Shown piece by piece: positions 26,475-39,455 of a DNA stretch of 64,000 nt. This DNA comes from Smittia aterrima. Its lineage: Eukaryota; Arthropoda; Insecta; Diptera; Chironomidae. The notes below the pieces were generated by a model. It did not search any database. It saw nothing but the letters and a program-made list of their open reading frames with translations, and was not told the DNA's origin. Both the position numbers and the translations under genes were made by a program. The DNA lies in NCBI GenBank assembly GCA_033063855.1, contig CP093830.1, positions 13,392,854-13,456,853 on the forward strand, written 5' to 3'. The number at the start of each line of letters is the position of its first letter. The first letter of the stretch is position 1.

Positions 26475-29400
26475 CGATAAATGTTCATTCTTCATCGAAG
26501 TTTGTTTTTAACATAATTTTTGATATCGCGAGTGACAAAAGCAATTTCTAGTTGAAACATAAGTTCGCAAAGCATAAATTGAACGTCGAAGATGAACGAG
26601 GAAAGTGTTTCGCGTCATAAAATTCTGCGCCCGCAAAAAAGCTCTCATGCTTTCGTCCCCTCAATTAAATTTAATTTCTCTTAAGGAAGAAAAGCGACAA
26701 AGTTTCATTTCGAATTCTTGACGCAAATGTTGCGACAAAAACATCGACACAAACGATTAAAATTGCCATCGTTCGGCGGCCACAGCCCGGAGAGAAAATT
26801 CCCTTCCCGTTGCTCAAGGAAAATATTTTCCTAATTCGCTGAAATATTTGAAAATCGTTCATGAGTGAAAACAGAAAATACTCGATGCGCACTTTATGAA
26901 AAGGAAAGGAAGGGGTTTAAGTGGCCGAACCGAGTTAAAAAGCGTGAAAACGTCTTCGAGAGGGAAAAGAAAACTTCTTCTCTTCTTCAATGTTGAGTCA
27001 TTTAGCGTTGAAGCTCTGCGAATAATTATTATCAAGACTGAGAGAATGGCAGAAGAGTTTCAGAACTTTTATGACTCGCGAAGCTTAAAGAACAAAATTC
27101 GTGGATTCTTGTCGCGCCCGCTGAAAAATTCCGTTAAATTTACTTTCACTATGAAAGTCAAACTAATGTCTGAGTCGAAAGTCTCGTTAGAATCCTTTAA
27201 AGAAAAAAAGAAATCTTCAAGAAAAATATGTCTTCTATTAAAATACATATCAAGCTATATACAAAATGGTTTTAATATTAGAAAGAAAAGAACAATTCAA
27301 TTGACAAGATTTTACATTTTTTAAAAGAAGAAATGCAGGTGTTGCTATTAAGTTTTGATCGTACAGCAGTTAATCAAGTTGAGAGAGATTTTTTTTTATG
27401 TGTTGAAGATACGATGAACCACAAGCACCCTCATTTACTAAGTTGCACGACAAAACGTCCGACGGAGACATATCTGAATAGAGTTACAAGGACACAGAAA
27501 CATTAGCCACACATGCCACATAATTTGTGTTTAGCAAAAAGTATATTCGTAATTTGTTTATGGCGGAATTCTACGGAAAAGTTTTGTGGAAACTTCTAAG
27601 ATAATTTTCAATGTGAATAGCGAGGACCCAGCACAGCAAAAACAATATACGTAGATCGCACGTCGAACCTCAATCAAGTTTCAGTTTTATTTCGGAGCTT
27701 TCGGAGCGCAAATCGATTGGGCCAGTGAGTTATATAAAAGTAAATATTTTTCGTCTCGATGAAAACGCTTAATTTTCATAAATTCGAAACCATTTTCATA
27801 AAAACAAGAAAAGGTAAAAAATAAAAAAATGATCACAATCATGAAAATATGTCTTCCTGAATAAACAAGTAAAATTACGATATATAGAGAAACATTTTAA
27901 AGCATAGTTGATAAAATTTATCTCTGTAAATACATCGGCGCATGAAAAATTATTGATAATGAAAAAAAAATTATGTAAAAGTTGAATGGATTAATCAATC
28001 GTTGTTACATTTGAAACTGTTTCGACTGCAATATTTCTACGCAAACCCATCATTATCTGCACTTAACGTTATCTGTCCTTTAAACCTCAAAAGAAATTTA
28101 TTTCTACCAGAAAAAAGAAAATTCGGATTTGATTTGTAGCGAATGAGAAAATATTTCTTTTTGTAGATTTACCTTAGACATTTGAATCAGTGGCGTGAAT
28201 AAATGTGTTGTTACGACAGCAATTAAATTCAAATATTTCAAGGTTCTTTCGCTCGTAATTAAAATTCGAGAAAAAATTGTTTCATAACTTCCTCCATCTC
28301 TTGCAAACGTAATTGACGAACAAAGCTTCACATATGAAAATTTCTTCTAAATGTTTTTAGAAAGCTTCATGTCCACGCCACTGAGTTAATTGACGACCAA
28401 GTTCTTAACAATGTTATTAAACAAGAAATTTCCAATTCATCATCAGAAACCGGATTTTTTACTTCTTCGTCCCCTAAAGTTATAATTATAGACTAATATG
28501 CGTGCTATAGTAGGTTATTTTGATTGTAATAGACATAATTACTATCAATTATAACAGAACATGAAGTATCGATTGTTTTTCAAGCAAAACAAAAAGCGTT
28601 GTCCTTGTGAAAAAAAATATTGAAATAAAAAGCCGAGAAATTTTAAAACTTTTCTTGTTTTGAAGAATGTCAATTTATCTTTTACAGATTGAATGAAGTG
28701 AGCAGTTCCTTCGGATGCGAAAAGTTCCTTCATAGTTTATTAGATCTCTTCTTCCACATATCACTTCAATTTCCTCATTACGTCATGCTCGAATGCTTCG
28801 AGTCGATTCCTCATTGAGACATCAGGAAGAAAAGGTTTTTTTTCGGTGTTGAAGCGGACGGATAGCAAGACAGCAAAGCTTTATCGATTGTTGGACAACT
28901 TAATAAAAGAAATAAGGAGAAAAACGTTCATAGCGATGCTTCTTGCTCTTCGACGAAGGAAAATATCTAATAGAATGAAATGGGCTGTGTCCTCCTCTTG
29001 AAATGCTTACGTTTCTTGTTATGAGATCGAGAAAAATGTTAATCATTCAATTCGCTGACCTTTGAATGTTAATTAATTCAAGAGTGAAGCTTTAAGCTTC
29101 AAGGCAACGAAGAGAGATCAAAGACTCTTTCAGAGAAAGAAAAGGGAATTTTCCGATGAGCAACTTAATGATAATAAATAACATAACGAAATCAATTTTC
29201 ACCTCGATTTGTTCTCGAAAAATCTATCGACTATATCAATAAATGTGCTGTAATGCCAGGTGGCCGTGTTTCCCATGTTTAATCTCATCCAACACTGAGT
29301 CATTTTGAAATGAATAGCTCTCTCTTGTACGCTCGGCATGTGATGATTGGGTGAATTCAATTAACGCTTTTCGAATGAGCTTTCATCGTTGAAGCTTTGT

Positions 29401-32090
29401 TTTGGGGAAATAGTTTGGTCGCTTCTCGTTTTTTTCCCGCCCCGAAAATAAAAACATTTGAAATCGAATTATTTTCTCATCGATTCGTGATGGTTTGCTC
29501 TCGAGTCTCATCGCATTCGATAAAAAGCCCTTGAAGAAAAAGCTTCATTTAGTTATTTTTAGTTCACCGTTCGCTACTTAATAATGAATGGCGAATAGCT
29601 AGAGCTCCACCTGAACCTCTTCAGTCTGTCAGGTAACTAACTTTGAATTATCTGATTCGCTCTTTATCTTTCTGACGTGAAGTGTCTTCAATTAGTTTAA
29701 ATTTTGAAATGTTGGAAACTCGGAAAATAATTAATTCCATGACTGGACAGTTGAAGTCGTGGTGAGCACTCAAAAAAACTGCATCGTACCAACAGATTTT
29801 ATGACAGCGAGGTGATGACAAAGTTTACGTCTCAGTTTCGCTGACCCGACAAAAAAGTTCGTAATTCCACTCGATTCGCGCTCCACCTCTTCACTACTCA
29901 ATTTCCTGCGCGACACAATTCAAAATTCATTGTTGACGATGTCTTCTCATGAATATAAATTTCTTTTCTCTTCCTTCAAGGTTGAAAACGACTCTCGACG
30001 GAGAAACTTAGTTGGAGGAGAAGCGATGCGATTACCGGAAGAAGTAAGCGACCCAATGAGTTTCTCGCGGTGTGCTTTAACAATGATCTTTTAATAATTT
30101 GGATAAGTGCGGGAGCGAGAGAGAAAAAAGTTGAGTGTCATGACATCCAGGACAATAAGCGAGATTACTTCAATTTCAAATGTGTCGTCCTTCTTCCAAG
30201 CTCCTCGTGTTAATTAATTTGTGTCTGTTTCGTCTGTCTCTTCCCCACCTTTTGGAAGTAATTACCAAGGAAGTTTAAAGAAGCAGATTAAGATGCCGTG
30301 TCGTCGTGTCTTTGTAGTTGCTAGAAATTTTAATTAATTAAAAAAACAAACAAGCTTGATCCTTTAACTACCTCAACTTTTTTTCCTTTTCCCCTCTTTC
30401 CTTCTCATTCTCTGCCCGAAAAGTTTTCTGTTTACTATTGAAAAGTGGCGAAAGACGGAAGGGAGAACATCAACGTGTTTCGCCTGCTTATTAAGCTTCA
30501 TTTTCTTTTAACTTCTGCTTTCTTTTCACTTCTTAGCGCGTTGAAGTGACTGCCACTTAAAGATCTCAAGACTTTAACTTGCGGTTTCTTGTGAAGGATA
30601 AAAATTTGAGCAGCTTAAAATCTCTCATCTCATTCTTGAATCATCCGATTTGCTTACGCGCCTAAACACACGCATGAGAGTTATCTAAGAAACTGTGAAG
30701 TTTGAAGCTTTTCCAAATCGGAGAGCAACATTAAATCTTCATAATTGGCAGCGGCAAAAAGAAGAAATACGTAAAATATTCAAGATCCGCAAGAGAAAAA
30801 GGGAATTTATTTAGTTAGGATTTATGTTTTTGCTTCATTCGATGATAAATGGCTTCGATCCTCAGTAGTGACCAGACAAAGAGGATTTTAGAGCGGGAAA
30901 TAGAAAGGCAACTCGATATATTCAAGAAGGCGAGATTCACATGGCCGACAGATAAAATCATAAAAGCTTTCGTGCAAATGCAATGAATTTATTTTTTTAA
31001 TATAAATTTGAGCATCGCTTGTGGGTGGAATTATTTGACAGCAAGTGGTACGCCCTCATCAATCACAATTAAGATGAAGGAAGTCTTAAAAGGAAAAGTC
31101 AGGCGGGTCGATGGGTCATCGACTAAATTGAGAGAAGAGTGATTTATTGCAACGGGTTCTCGCTTTTGCTTTCCTTATGAAATTTCTCGTTGAAGCTGAG
31201 AGAGGGAAGAAGTTCCGTTGCCGTTGTTATAATCAATGAGAATTTGTACTTCCGCGTTGGTCGCTTGGTTTATTTCAATCAAGCTGCTGGTTAGTTCATA
31301 AATCAAAGAACTGTCGTGAGATGAAGTAAAACATGCTGCGAGACATTCACGCTAAGTTGTAGTGAAAAACTAAATTTATTGTTGGAAGAAGAAAAACTTT
31401 TACGACTTGTTTATCGATTTATTTCTTAAGGCCAAAGCTGATATTAAATGTTTTATGAACAAATAGATTCCTAATTCTTACTAGTGACCGTAGAAGTTGT
31501 TTGTAGTTTTTAAACGAAGCAATTTTTTTAATTTTGATTCTCTAGAGAAAACCTCGAATTAAATCGATTCATCGAAAGTCGAGTTGTTTTCACATCGCAA
31601 TCTAAATTGAACCAAATTCTTTGAAAACACCTTTGTGGGCTTTAATTGGAAGCTAATTTGTATCATCAATACCGCAAGGCTTCGGGTTAGATCAGAGTTA
31701 GCTTAAACGAACAGGAGTTAGTAACTGATCGGCTGACAACTTCATGGTATTAACATTTATGAGCAACGTTTCTTTGCCTCCAGTTTTAAATTTCTTCCAA
31801 ACGAATATTTCTTTGTTTGTTCGAATATGTCATCGCAATTAACTACACAAATACGCAAATAACGAAATTAAATTTTATCGTTCATAAAAATCCAAAATTC
31901 TGATGATACAACGCAGTTTGCGTTTATAGGAAAGCGAACCCAGACACAAAGACGAATAAGATTTCTGTAAAAGAACTTGAATGTCTTCAACTACTGAAAC
32001 CACAAGATTAATTTTTCCAACCACTTTCTTATCTGTATTCACAAAAATTGTAATTGTTTAAAAAATACAAAAGTGGAATTCAGAAATGAT
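26475..32090. other. Gene-poor interval after Gfrl
   Basis: About 5.6 kb that starts as the Gfrl 3' UTR. Possible AATAAA signals occur near 27,862 and 28,622, but none can be assigned with confidence. The open frame at 26896-27324 shows no domain and no second exon. No transposon ends, tandem repeats or RNA genes were recognised, so this may be regulatory or simple intergenic DNA. Confidence 0.4.
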
Positions 32091-32230
32091 GAATTTTTTT
32101 AGCAAGAATTTTTATTTATTTTCACCCAAAACTAGTTCTCTTTATCGACTGACATACATTAGCTGCTTGATGTCGATTAAAGACTGCTCTAGGGTTGTTG
32201 ATGATCATTTCACCACTTCGCCTTTGGGAC

Positions 32231-35208
32231 CTAATCAATGACAACATAAGGCAAAATTGTTAAAACATCATCGTTAAACGACCGAACGTTCATCACTTCA
32301 TGCCACTCTCGGAACTCTATATCACTTTTATTCTTAACGCCATCAGATAGCGTCTCATCTGTTTCGAGTGGTGGCGGAGGTGGCAACGAGAACGGAGAGT
32401 CGCTGTAGAAACTTTTTGGTATCTTGTCGCAGGTAAGAAAATTATACCGAGGAACAACTCTTTTCCAGAGTCTGTCCTTGGCGTAATCGATGTTCTCCAT
32501 ATCCTTCGTATAGTCCTGATTTGGTTTTTCCTCTGGAATTCCGTTCCAGAAGCCATTGACGCCTTCAATGAATTTATTGTGAAGACGTTCGACGTCTCTC
32601 TTCGACACGGAATCGCGCTGAAAGTGCGCTCGAGCAGGGCACATTGGATCCTCGTCACACTCGTAATTGACGATTGGCACTCGTTCGATCGGCTGAATTG
32701 GCTCAGGTTGAATAATCAGTGGCTCAATTCGCGACGTTTTCACAGCCTCTTTTTCGACTTTCACTTCGATGACCTTTGCTGCGGGCTTTCTCCGCACCAT
32801 TTCCTCGATGAGATTCTCGTTGGCATCATATTCGGGATCGAAGATTGACTTTACAGCACCACGCGACGGTATAATCGGAGATTTGATTCGCACATCGGTA
32901 TCATCGTCTTCGACAGCACAAAAGTCATCAGTCTCGTCATCATCAGATTCTTCAGGAGGTTTGACTCCTCCATTCTTGAAAACATTTATGGAGGGGTCTT
33001 GCACATCAGCTTTTGCTGCTTCATCTTCACCCAAATAAGTTATCACTTCACGAAACGTACAAGTACACTCGACTTGATCACCCTGCTCATCGACTGTGTT
33101 GTATTCCTCAAAAGAATCGTGAGCTGCAGCTTCAAAGTCAATTGGCGGCAGTTGTGCTCGTAACATAGCAATTTCATCTTCAATGTTTAAGGAACGTGAG
33201 GCGGACGAAGCAGCAGCTGCTTGTTGCTGAGATTCATGAAGTATTGATGCTTCTTGCTTGACTAGAATCTCTTGTTTAATGCTTCTTTTCAGTTCCTCAC
33301 TTTGAAGTGTCTCGGGTTGTGCAGGAAGCGATGAGAAACCTAAAATAACGCAATCATCGAATTGGAAAAAGTTTTTACTTTGATTTCTCAATTTTGACTT
33401 TTGCAAACTAACCTCGATCCATTGAACTCGAATCGACATCACCGTTTTTCCAGCTCTGAACTGAGTTCTGATGAAGCTCAAGCATCTGCTGTAACTCGAC
33501 GGTTGTTTTGTTGCGTTTGCCAGCTGAAAGTGCAATTTTTTGTTTGATTTCAGCTTGAAAGTCGGGAATATTTCCATTGAGCATTGAGTCGATGCCTTTT
33601 GATCCCTTTTTACGACCCCGCTTCTTAGGCAACGGAACCTCGAGAAGTGGCTGTGTAGGCACGGTGGGAATAGGCGGAGAGATGTGATGGATGTGATTGT
33701 TAAAGTTGTTTAGCAAGGGTGGCGATTCATTTGCAGTTGGCCCCATTTTCTTCATCATTTTTCTTCGACTATGATTGCTGCTGTCATCTTCAATGATATC
33801 CATGATCTTTCGTTTTCCAAGCATTGAGTCCTGACTTGTTCCATTGACATAAGGAATTGGAGCAGGCGATGTCATTGGCTTCATGTTTGGCCCATGATGA
33901 TTCATCATTGGTTGCTGTTGATGTTGTTGCTTTGGCAACAAATTCGTGAAACTTGTCGGACCATTGATCTTCCTCGTCTGCTGTAGTCCATCTGGTGGCG
34001 ACTGCGACGTCATAAACTGAGTATCCTGAGAAATGTGCTGTGGTGAGCTTGGCTGAGATGGAGTAGCAAGTCGCTCCCTCCATTTTCTCAAAAGGTTTTT
34101 AATGCGCTTTGCGAGTGCTTGATCGTTAGCTTTGTTCTGCCTCAACGACTGTAGGTCTTTGATAATCCGTGTGTTCTGCAATGTCGAGAGTTGATGAGAA
34201 AAAAATGGATGACGATGTAATTTTTTTGTTGAATTCTTGAAGATTCTCAACTTACCGAGACAAGCTGCCAGGATTCTTGTGTGATGTTGATTGCTTCGAG
34301 ACATGATACTACTTGTAAGACGTCACCTTTGTTAGTTATCTGTTTAAATGGAAATTAATTATTTGGTTGCCTTGGGAATTTCTTGGATGAAAATTTTCTA
34401 TTTACAACGAAAATAAATGAAAAGTACCGGAGTCAAAATGTCGAGGGAACTCTAATGAACAGTTTAAGATTCATTTAAGAAGATCCAGTGAGTAAAATAA
34501 ACGTGCAATTTGACATTTTCAAGAACCCATAACGAGGCTGCCATTTTGCTTATTCGATTTTTTATGAGCAAAAGTTTTACTCTCGCGCTCAGAGAATTTC
34601 TCTCCCACGAAATTTCCCGACTTCAACCCGAACCCGAAGTCGTTTAGTTTGTATGAGTTACGAGTGGTTCGCATTACGTTAAACAACGATAAACATTACG
34701 GATTCTGCTTTAAGCTTAACTCACTTTCTCAAAACACGACACGAAAAAAAAACACACACACGAGACACGAAACACTTTTCATCGATTAGACTACGAGAGT
34801 TTTTGAGCATAAAAATTATTTTTCTTTAACATCGCGAGTCGATTTCAGTCTCCTGCCTGACTTTTTCAACGATTCAAATAATTTCATCATTTTTATTTTT
34901 CCCTATATCTTTTTTTTCTGTGTAGAACTTTTTTCTTTTCGTTTTTTTTTCTTTGAAAAGTGAGTGGAGAAAATTGTAATGGAGATTTTTGAAAAATTCG
35001 GGGATCGACTGAAAAGATTAAGGACACTCGAACACGGTAATTATGCTTGTTAATATTGTGATTTTGATAATTTTATTCCAGTTTATATTTATTTTTTTTT
35101 GTGACATTTTCGACTCGCAGTGAATTTCCATTTTCTTGTTCTACTTACATTAAAGTTTTCATCCAAAGCTCTTGATAGTTTTTGTGCCAATTCGATAACA
35201 GAAAACAT
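32231..35208 (-). CDS. MED26: Mediator complex subunit 26
   Basis: Subunit of the Mediator complex that links transcription factors and elongation factors to RNA polymerase II in the nucleus. Four exons on the minus strand: 35208-35149, 34339-34256, 34175-33413, 33339-32231, giving 671 aa. The first exon is only 20 codons (MFSVIELAQKLSRALDENFN) and lies 809 bp upstream of the second. It was placed because it supplies the first helix of the TFIIS N-terminal domain in the right phase. That domain covers about residues 1-85, ending KRIKNLLRKWRERL. The middle is low-complexity (Gln, Pro, His) with a KKRGRKKGSKG basic patch. The end carries the family C-terminal box, REWHEV then LTILPYVVID, comparable to the human C-terminus. 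A polyadenylation signal for the minus strand lies near 32108-32118. The next gene downstream on the same strand is TMEM129. Confidence 0.9.
34340..35148 (-). other. MED26 first intron
   Basis: Intron of 809 bp between the 20-codon first exon and the rest of the TFIIS N domain. It is AT-rich with a CA run near 34,752. A plus-strand ATG near 34,980 followed by a donor-like site has no supporting exon and is probably chance. Confidence 0.55.
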
Positions 35209-35616
35209 ATTAGCACTATCGGCCAAAGAAAGTTTTCTTTACTCTCAAACCGCGTATGAATTAAATTTTTTTTTCTCGACTCTTTTTTAATGGATGGCAC
35301 GAGATGAGAAAAATTTGCTGAGTTTGATAGTTTCTGGTGGATATTTCGCTTCGAATCGACGAAATTATCCTGTTTTGGGATTATTTTGTAGTGTAAATTG
35401 ACAAGAAAGCAACCGGAAATCCTTTAATAATATTTTTTTTATTTCCAGAATTAACATACGTCTATCTCTGACCAACTCTGTGAGTGAACTGAACTTTTTT
35501 GCTTTGGAATTTCGACTCTTGAACGCCCCTCTAGCGTTCGATGAACGATAGTTCCTTCCCCTTAGCTGTTAAATTTTGAGACAAAATAAAGATTTTAAAT
35601 AATTTCATTTCGTATT
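35209..35616. other. MED26 promoter region and TMEM129 3' end
   Basis: A 408-bp spacer between the MED26 start and the TMEM129 stop, both minus strand. It should hold the MED26 5' UTR and promoter and the TMEM129 3' UTR. No clear TATA box was seen. Confidence 0.4.
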
Positions 35617-36787
35617 TTATTGAGACTCTGCTAAAAAGGATACGTCTAGAACACAGAATGTCGCTCGGCACATTGGACATGATGCTTGATTCCTAAGCCA
35701 CGTTTCTCTTTCAGCTTCAGCTTGACGACTAGCGAACCATCGAGCTAAACATGTTGAACACCACATTGGACGACAAAAACAATTTGTGCAGTTTTGTTCT
35801 CTGACTTGAGAACATCTCTTATCGATTTTGACATCTGGGGGTTTAGTCATGCAGGCGAAACATGTTTCAGTTGCTGGTAGCGCTTGGTAAACAGGATTCT
35901 TGCTGACTTCAGCAACAAAGACATCAACAAATCGATCTATAAGAGAAGTGTGGAACTTCACTGATGATAAAACTACAATCGGACGATTAACTCTGTCTTG
36001 AAGATCTTTGAAGTCGAGCGAATTAATTCGAATGTTGAAGCTACGAACTCCAGTTCTTGTTGGCTTCACTTGAATATTCACGAACTGAACAGAATCCATT
36101 GAATCCTGCAATGAAATGTTGTGAGTGTCACTTCGATCGGCTATGAGAGCGGTGTCAGTTTGATGAGCAAAGTGAACGAAGTAGATTCCAGTTTTCATTA
36201 TCCAATTCTCTGTAGCAATAATCTTTGTGATCGAACTGAATCTCTTCACTAATTTGTTATTTCGTCTGTATTCATTGTTGATCTCGAGCGCGACTTGTTC
36301 CCAGCTCTGACCAGCATTCGAGTATTTCTGAAGAATTTTGCTAATCGGATGGTTCTTCCAGTTATCTCTCTTGTAATAATGAAGTAGAGCAACTACTCCA
36401 ATTGGAAGTATCAAGGCAAGCACGGAAAGGATGATCCAGAAGAACTTCAAGATTGAATTACCGAAAACGATCCCAAAGTAAAGATAGTAAATAATAAAAT
36501 AAACTATCGGGATCACGGAGTGAACTAAAATTGTTGCACATGAACGATTTATGTGATATTGCACGAATAAAATGTTTTCAGCTCCGAGATAAGATGAAAA
36601 TAGATTCTCAATTGTAAATCCTAAAAGAAATAAATAAATATTAAGTTATCGGATTAATGAGAGCGATTTAGTTTTTCCATTAAAACCACGTAAACAAACC
36701 TGCAGAACTGAATTCTTGAGGAGGGTAGATTAATCCGAACAATAGCAGAATATACAAAATGTTGAAAGCTATTTCGCCTTCGTTCAT
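35617..36787 (-). CDS. TMEM129: E3 ubiquitin ligase TMEM129
   Basis: ER membrane RING ligase used in ER-associated degradation. Two exons, 36787-36700 and 36620-35617, joined in phase 1, give 363 aa, close to the human protein (about 362). The first exon encodes a membrane segment (AFNILYILLLFGLIYPP). The second opens with the conserved stretch ENLFSSYLGAENILFVQYH. Two further hydrophobic segments lie near residues 60-110. The C-terminus has the atypical cysteine-only RING: CFAC, then KRC, CTNCFC, CSTC and CPMC. The stop is 142 bp upstream of nothing else on this strand except MED26, and its start lies 142 bp from the stop of the TRAIP-like gene, so the two are tightly packed head to tail. 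Confidence 0.93.
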
Positions 36788-36928
36788 TTTGATGTTTGAG
36801 CTTCACGGAAGATTAAAATTTTTTGACTTTTGTTTTCGTATTTTTTTTATTTTTGTGAAAAATTTGAAGCGCAGCGAAGATTTCAAAATAATGAATATTC
36901 GTTACGGAAATTAAAAGCTAAATCACGT

Positions 36929-37827
36929 TCAAAAAATTGTTTCAGCAATGCTTCTTGCTGGTAACTCAGGTATGGTGATGAAACTTGAATTGCTTTCACT
37001 AGAATTATTGTCATCTAGTAACTTAGCCTTCTTTCCAGTAGTTTCCTCAACCTCGCTTTCATCGCTGACGACTTCAATCTTTGATGCTTTGCTTTTAGGA
37101 ACTTCTTCTATCAGTTCAACATCAGAGTAATCATCATCGTTCGTGAGATCGACAAATGGTTTAGCTTCAGTCACAAATTTGGCTTTCTTCGATTCAATTT
37201 CATCATGTGCTTTCTTCAGCTGTCGCTTGAGACTTAAATTCTCGTTCCTTAGATCGTTGTTCTCTTCGATGTATTTGTTGTTGATTTCGTCGAGCATCTC
37301 GAAAGCTGTAAATTTGATATCATATCTTCCCTTGAGTTCATTAAACTCGCGCCTGTAAAATATTTCACAATCACTGATTGAACTATTAAAGCCTAAACAA
37401 AGGACTTACTGGTTCTCGTTGTTTTGATGCTTCAGAGTTATGTTTTCGTATTCATACTTTTGATTGCTGAATGTAAGTTGCTGCTTCTCTATTTCCAAGA
37501 CCTTAACCTTCTGTCGCTGAGCCTGAAGCTGATCCAATATTTCGCCGGTATTTATATCATCATTTATCGGGACAATGTTTAAATAAAGTTTCTTCAGTGT
37601 GCGCTCTGTGTATTTGGCTCTACATTCTGGACAAGACATCTGCTTTGAGCTAAAAGACCACAAAAATAATCTTGTAACGAAATGAAGAGAAAGAAAAATG
37701 TCACTTACGAAAATTTCCACTCAGAAATACATGTCTTATGGAAAGTGTGACCGCATCGGACAGCGACGATCTCTTTGCCTGGCTCCTCTTCGTAGTTTTG
37801 TAGGCAAATAGCGCAGCTAACTCCCAT
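36929..37827 (-). CDS. TRAIP-like RING E3 ubiquitin ligase
   Basis: Three exons, 37827-37709, 37649-37410 and 37352-36929, give 260 aa. The RING domain spans about residues 1-60: CAIC, then CGHTFHKTC, then CPEC, split by the first intron inside the finger. It is followed by RTLKKLYLNIVP, a stretch typical of TRAIP-type ligases, and a coiled coil to about residue 165. The tail is acidic with a VDLTNDDD stretch. The protein is shorter than human TRAIP, so orthology to Drosophila nopo is possible but not certain. TRAIP ligases act at stalled replication machinery in the nucleus; assigning that role here is inference. Confidence 0.8.
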
Positions 37828-38147
37828 TTTTGTTAGTTTAAGAGATCTGTATTTTTTTCAATGGTGAAATGAAATTAAATTTGTTCGTGAAATCGTAAAC
37901 AAAAACTTCGAAAGAACTGGCGATTCGCAAAAAAGCGCCTTTTAAGTTCTGAGAAACTTTCTGATTCATTTTGCTGAGAACCCAACAAATCTCAAGAGAG
38001 ACTGTCTCCTCTCATCTCAATAAAACAAATTTATGTTTATGATAGATCACATTTGTTAATGACCCCCAAGTCTCCCAATGAAAAAGAAAATGTCCAAAAA
38101 ATATTTTTTAAATGCAGTCGATGATTTTTATTTCAAGTTTAATGACC

Positions 38148-39137
38148 TTAAGTTTGGGTCGTTCCATCATCTGAGATTTCTTCTAATTTTACTTCAGCGA
38201 ACTGATAAAAAGGAAAGTTTTCGATTGATGCTTGAGTTGGATTGACCTGTTGCTGACTTTTCTTCTGACGCATTTTCTCTCTGTATCTTCGTGTTCGCTC
38301 TCTCGCCTGTGCTTTATGTTTCTCGTACAAGTCTTGGTTGTTAGGAAGCCGTAAAATTTCCATTCGCTTCCGTCGTTTTTCCTGATACCGTTGCCACTTG
38401 TCGCAATTTGATTGTTCGTGTTCGGATTCTTTAACAAAAAAGTTTGAAACTTGATATGCTTACAATTTTATTTCATTACAAACTTACGGTCAAGCACTTG
38501 TTCTCGATCCATCGAATCCTGTTTTGATCGATTACTATAGAATTCCATTCTGTCGTTAATCTGTGATTCGTGGTCTTCTTGTTTTCTGCTGCTCGGATTT
38601 TCACAGGTTGATTTGTTGATTGATGAAGTACAAGGTCGTTCCCTCGATTCAATAATTAGATTTTTACTTCTCTCGTCGACTCTTATCGCAGTGATCGAAC
38701 ACTTCTCTGAATAGTTTTCAATGATTTGATCAATATTGTGTAGGACTTTGTTTTGTTTACGATTAGCTCGGTCACTGTTAATATCTTTCGTGGATTCTGA
38801 TTTGTTGCTTGAGTTTTCAGTAATTTCTTTTTGTTTTTCCTTTACTCGCCGTTTAAAGAGATAAAACTTTAAAACCTTCTCTTTGCAATCTAAACAACAA
38901 ATGTCGATGACATCCTCACGATCCTAAAACATGAAAAAACATAAGAAATGTAAAATTAATTGAATTAAAAATATTTACCTGAATAATAATTTGCAGTTCA
39001 ATCAAAATCTCGCGAAATGAATGAAAAACTCCTTCGAATGAAACGAAGTTATCAGAAATCCTAAAGAACTGACTTAGATCTTTGCTGTGGCAGACATCAC
39101 AGAGACGTTTCTCGAAAGATTCCATAATATTTTGCAT
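38148..39137 (-). CDS. ZAD-domain protein with C-terminal basic region
   Basis: Three exons, 39137-38979, 38923-38488 and 38428-38148, give 291 aa. The start ATG at 39137 was chosen because an earlier in-frame start would be a TTG. The N-terminus matches the zinc-finger-associated domain of insect transcription factors: LCDVC near residue 13 and CCLDC near residue 62, followed by FYLFKRR. No C2H2 fingers follow. The last exon encodes a strongly basic helical segment (KAQARERTRRYREKMRQKKS) and then an acidic end. The start lies 318 bp from the divergently transcribed peptidase gene. Function unknown; a DNA- or chromatin-binding role is inference. Confidence 0.7.
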
Positions 39138-39455
39138 TTTTAAAGAATTACGAGTTTTTGTTGACAATTTTTGTCGTTGCCTTCTTTACGAGTAGCCAGG
39201 TCACTAATTTATTATTTCATCATAATTCATTTTTATTTCAAATTTCTAGGAAAATTAGACATCAATTAAAAGTTTGAAATCTTCAACATCCTTGCAAATA
39301 ATTCTTTAATTTCAAATTTGTAAATTAAAAAGTTAAGGCTTTAAATTTTAGAAAGTTTTGTGAAACCCCCGAACGATTCGCAGTGAAAAGTAAGAATCGC
39401 TTTTTCAGCTGCTGAAAAAAAATAATTTTCAATTTAATAAATCAGAGATTTCGCG
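39138..39455. promoter_or_regulatory. Divergent promoter interval (ZAD gene / MPP beta)
   Basis: The 318 bp between two divergent start codons must contain both promoters and 5' UTRs. It is AT-rich and no TATA box in a convincing position was seen. Confidence 0.5.

Noticed and set aside
26896..27324. 142-codon plus-strand frame after Gfrl
   Set aside because: It is lysine- and serine-rich because of A-rich DNA, with no domain, no splice partners and no promoter; it is likely 3' UTR or spacer.
32317..33038. Several 89-113-codon frames overlapping the last MED26 exon
   Set aside because: They are shadow frames of a long conserved coding exon.
34980..35040. ATG and donor-like site on the plus strand inside the MED26 first intron
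   Set aside because: No downstream plus-strand exon continues the frame, and the region is explained as an intron of MED26.
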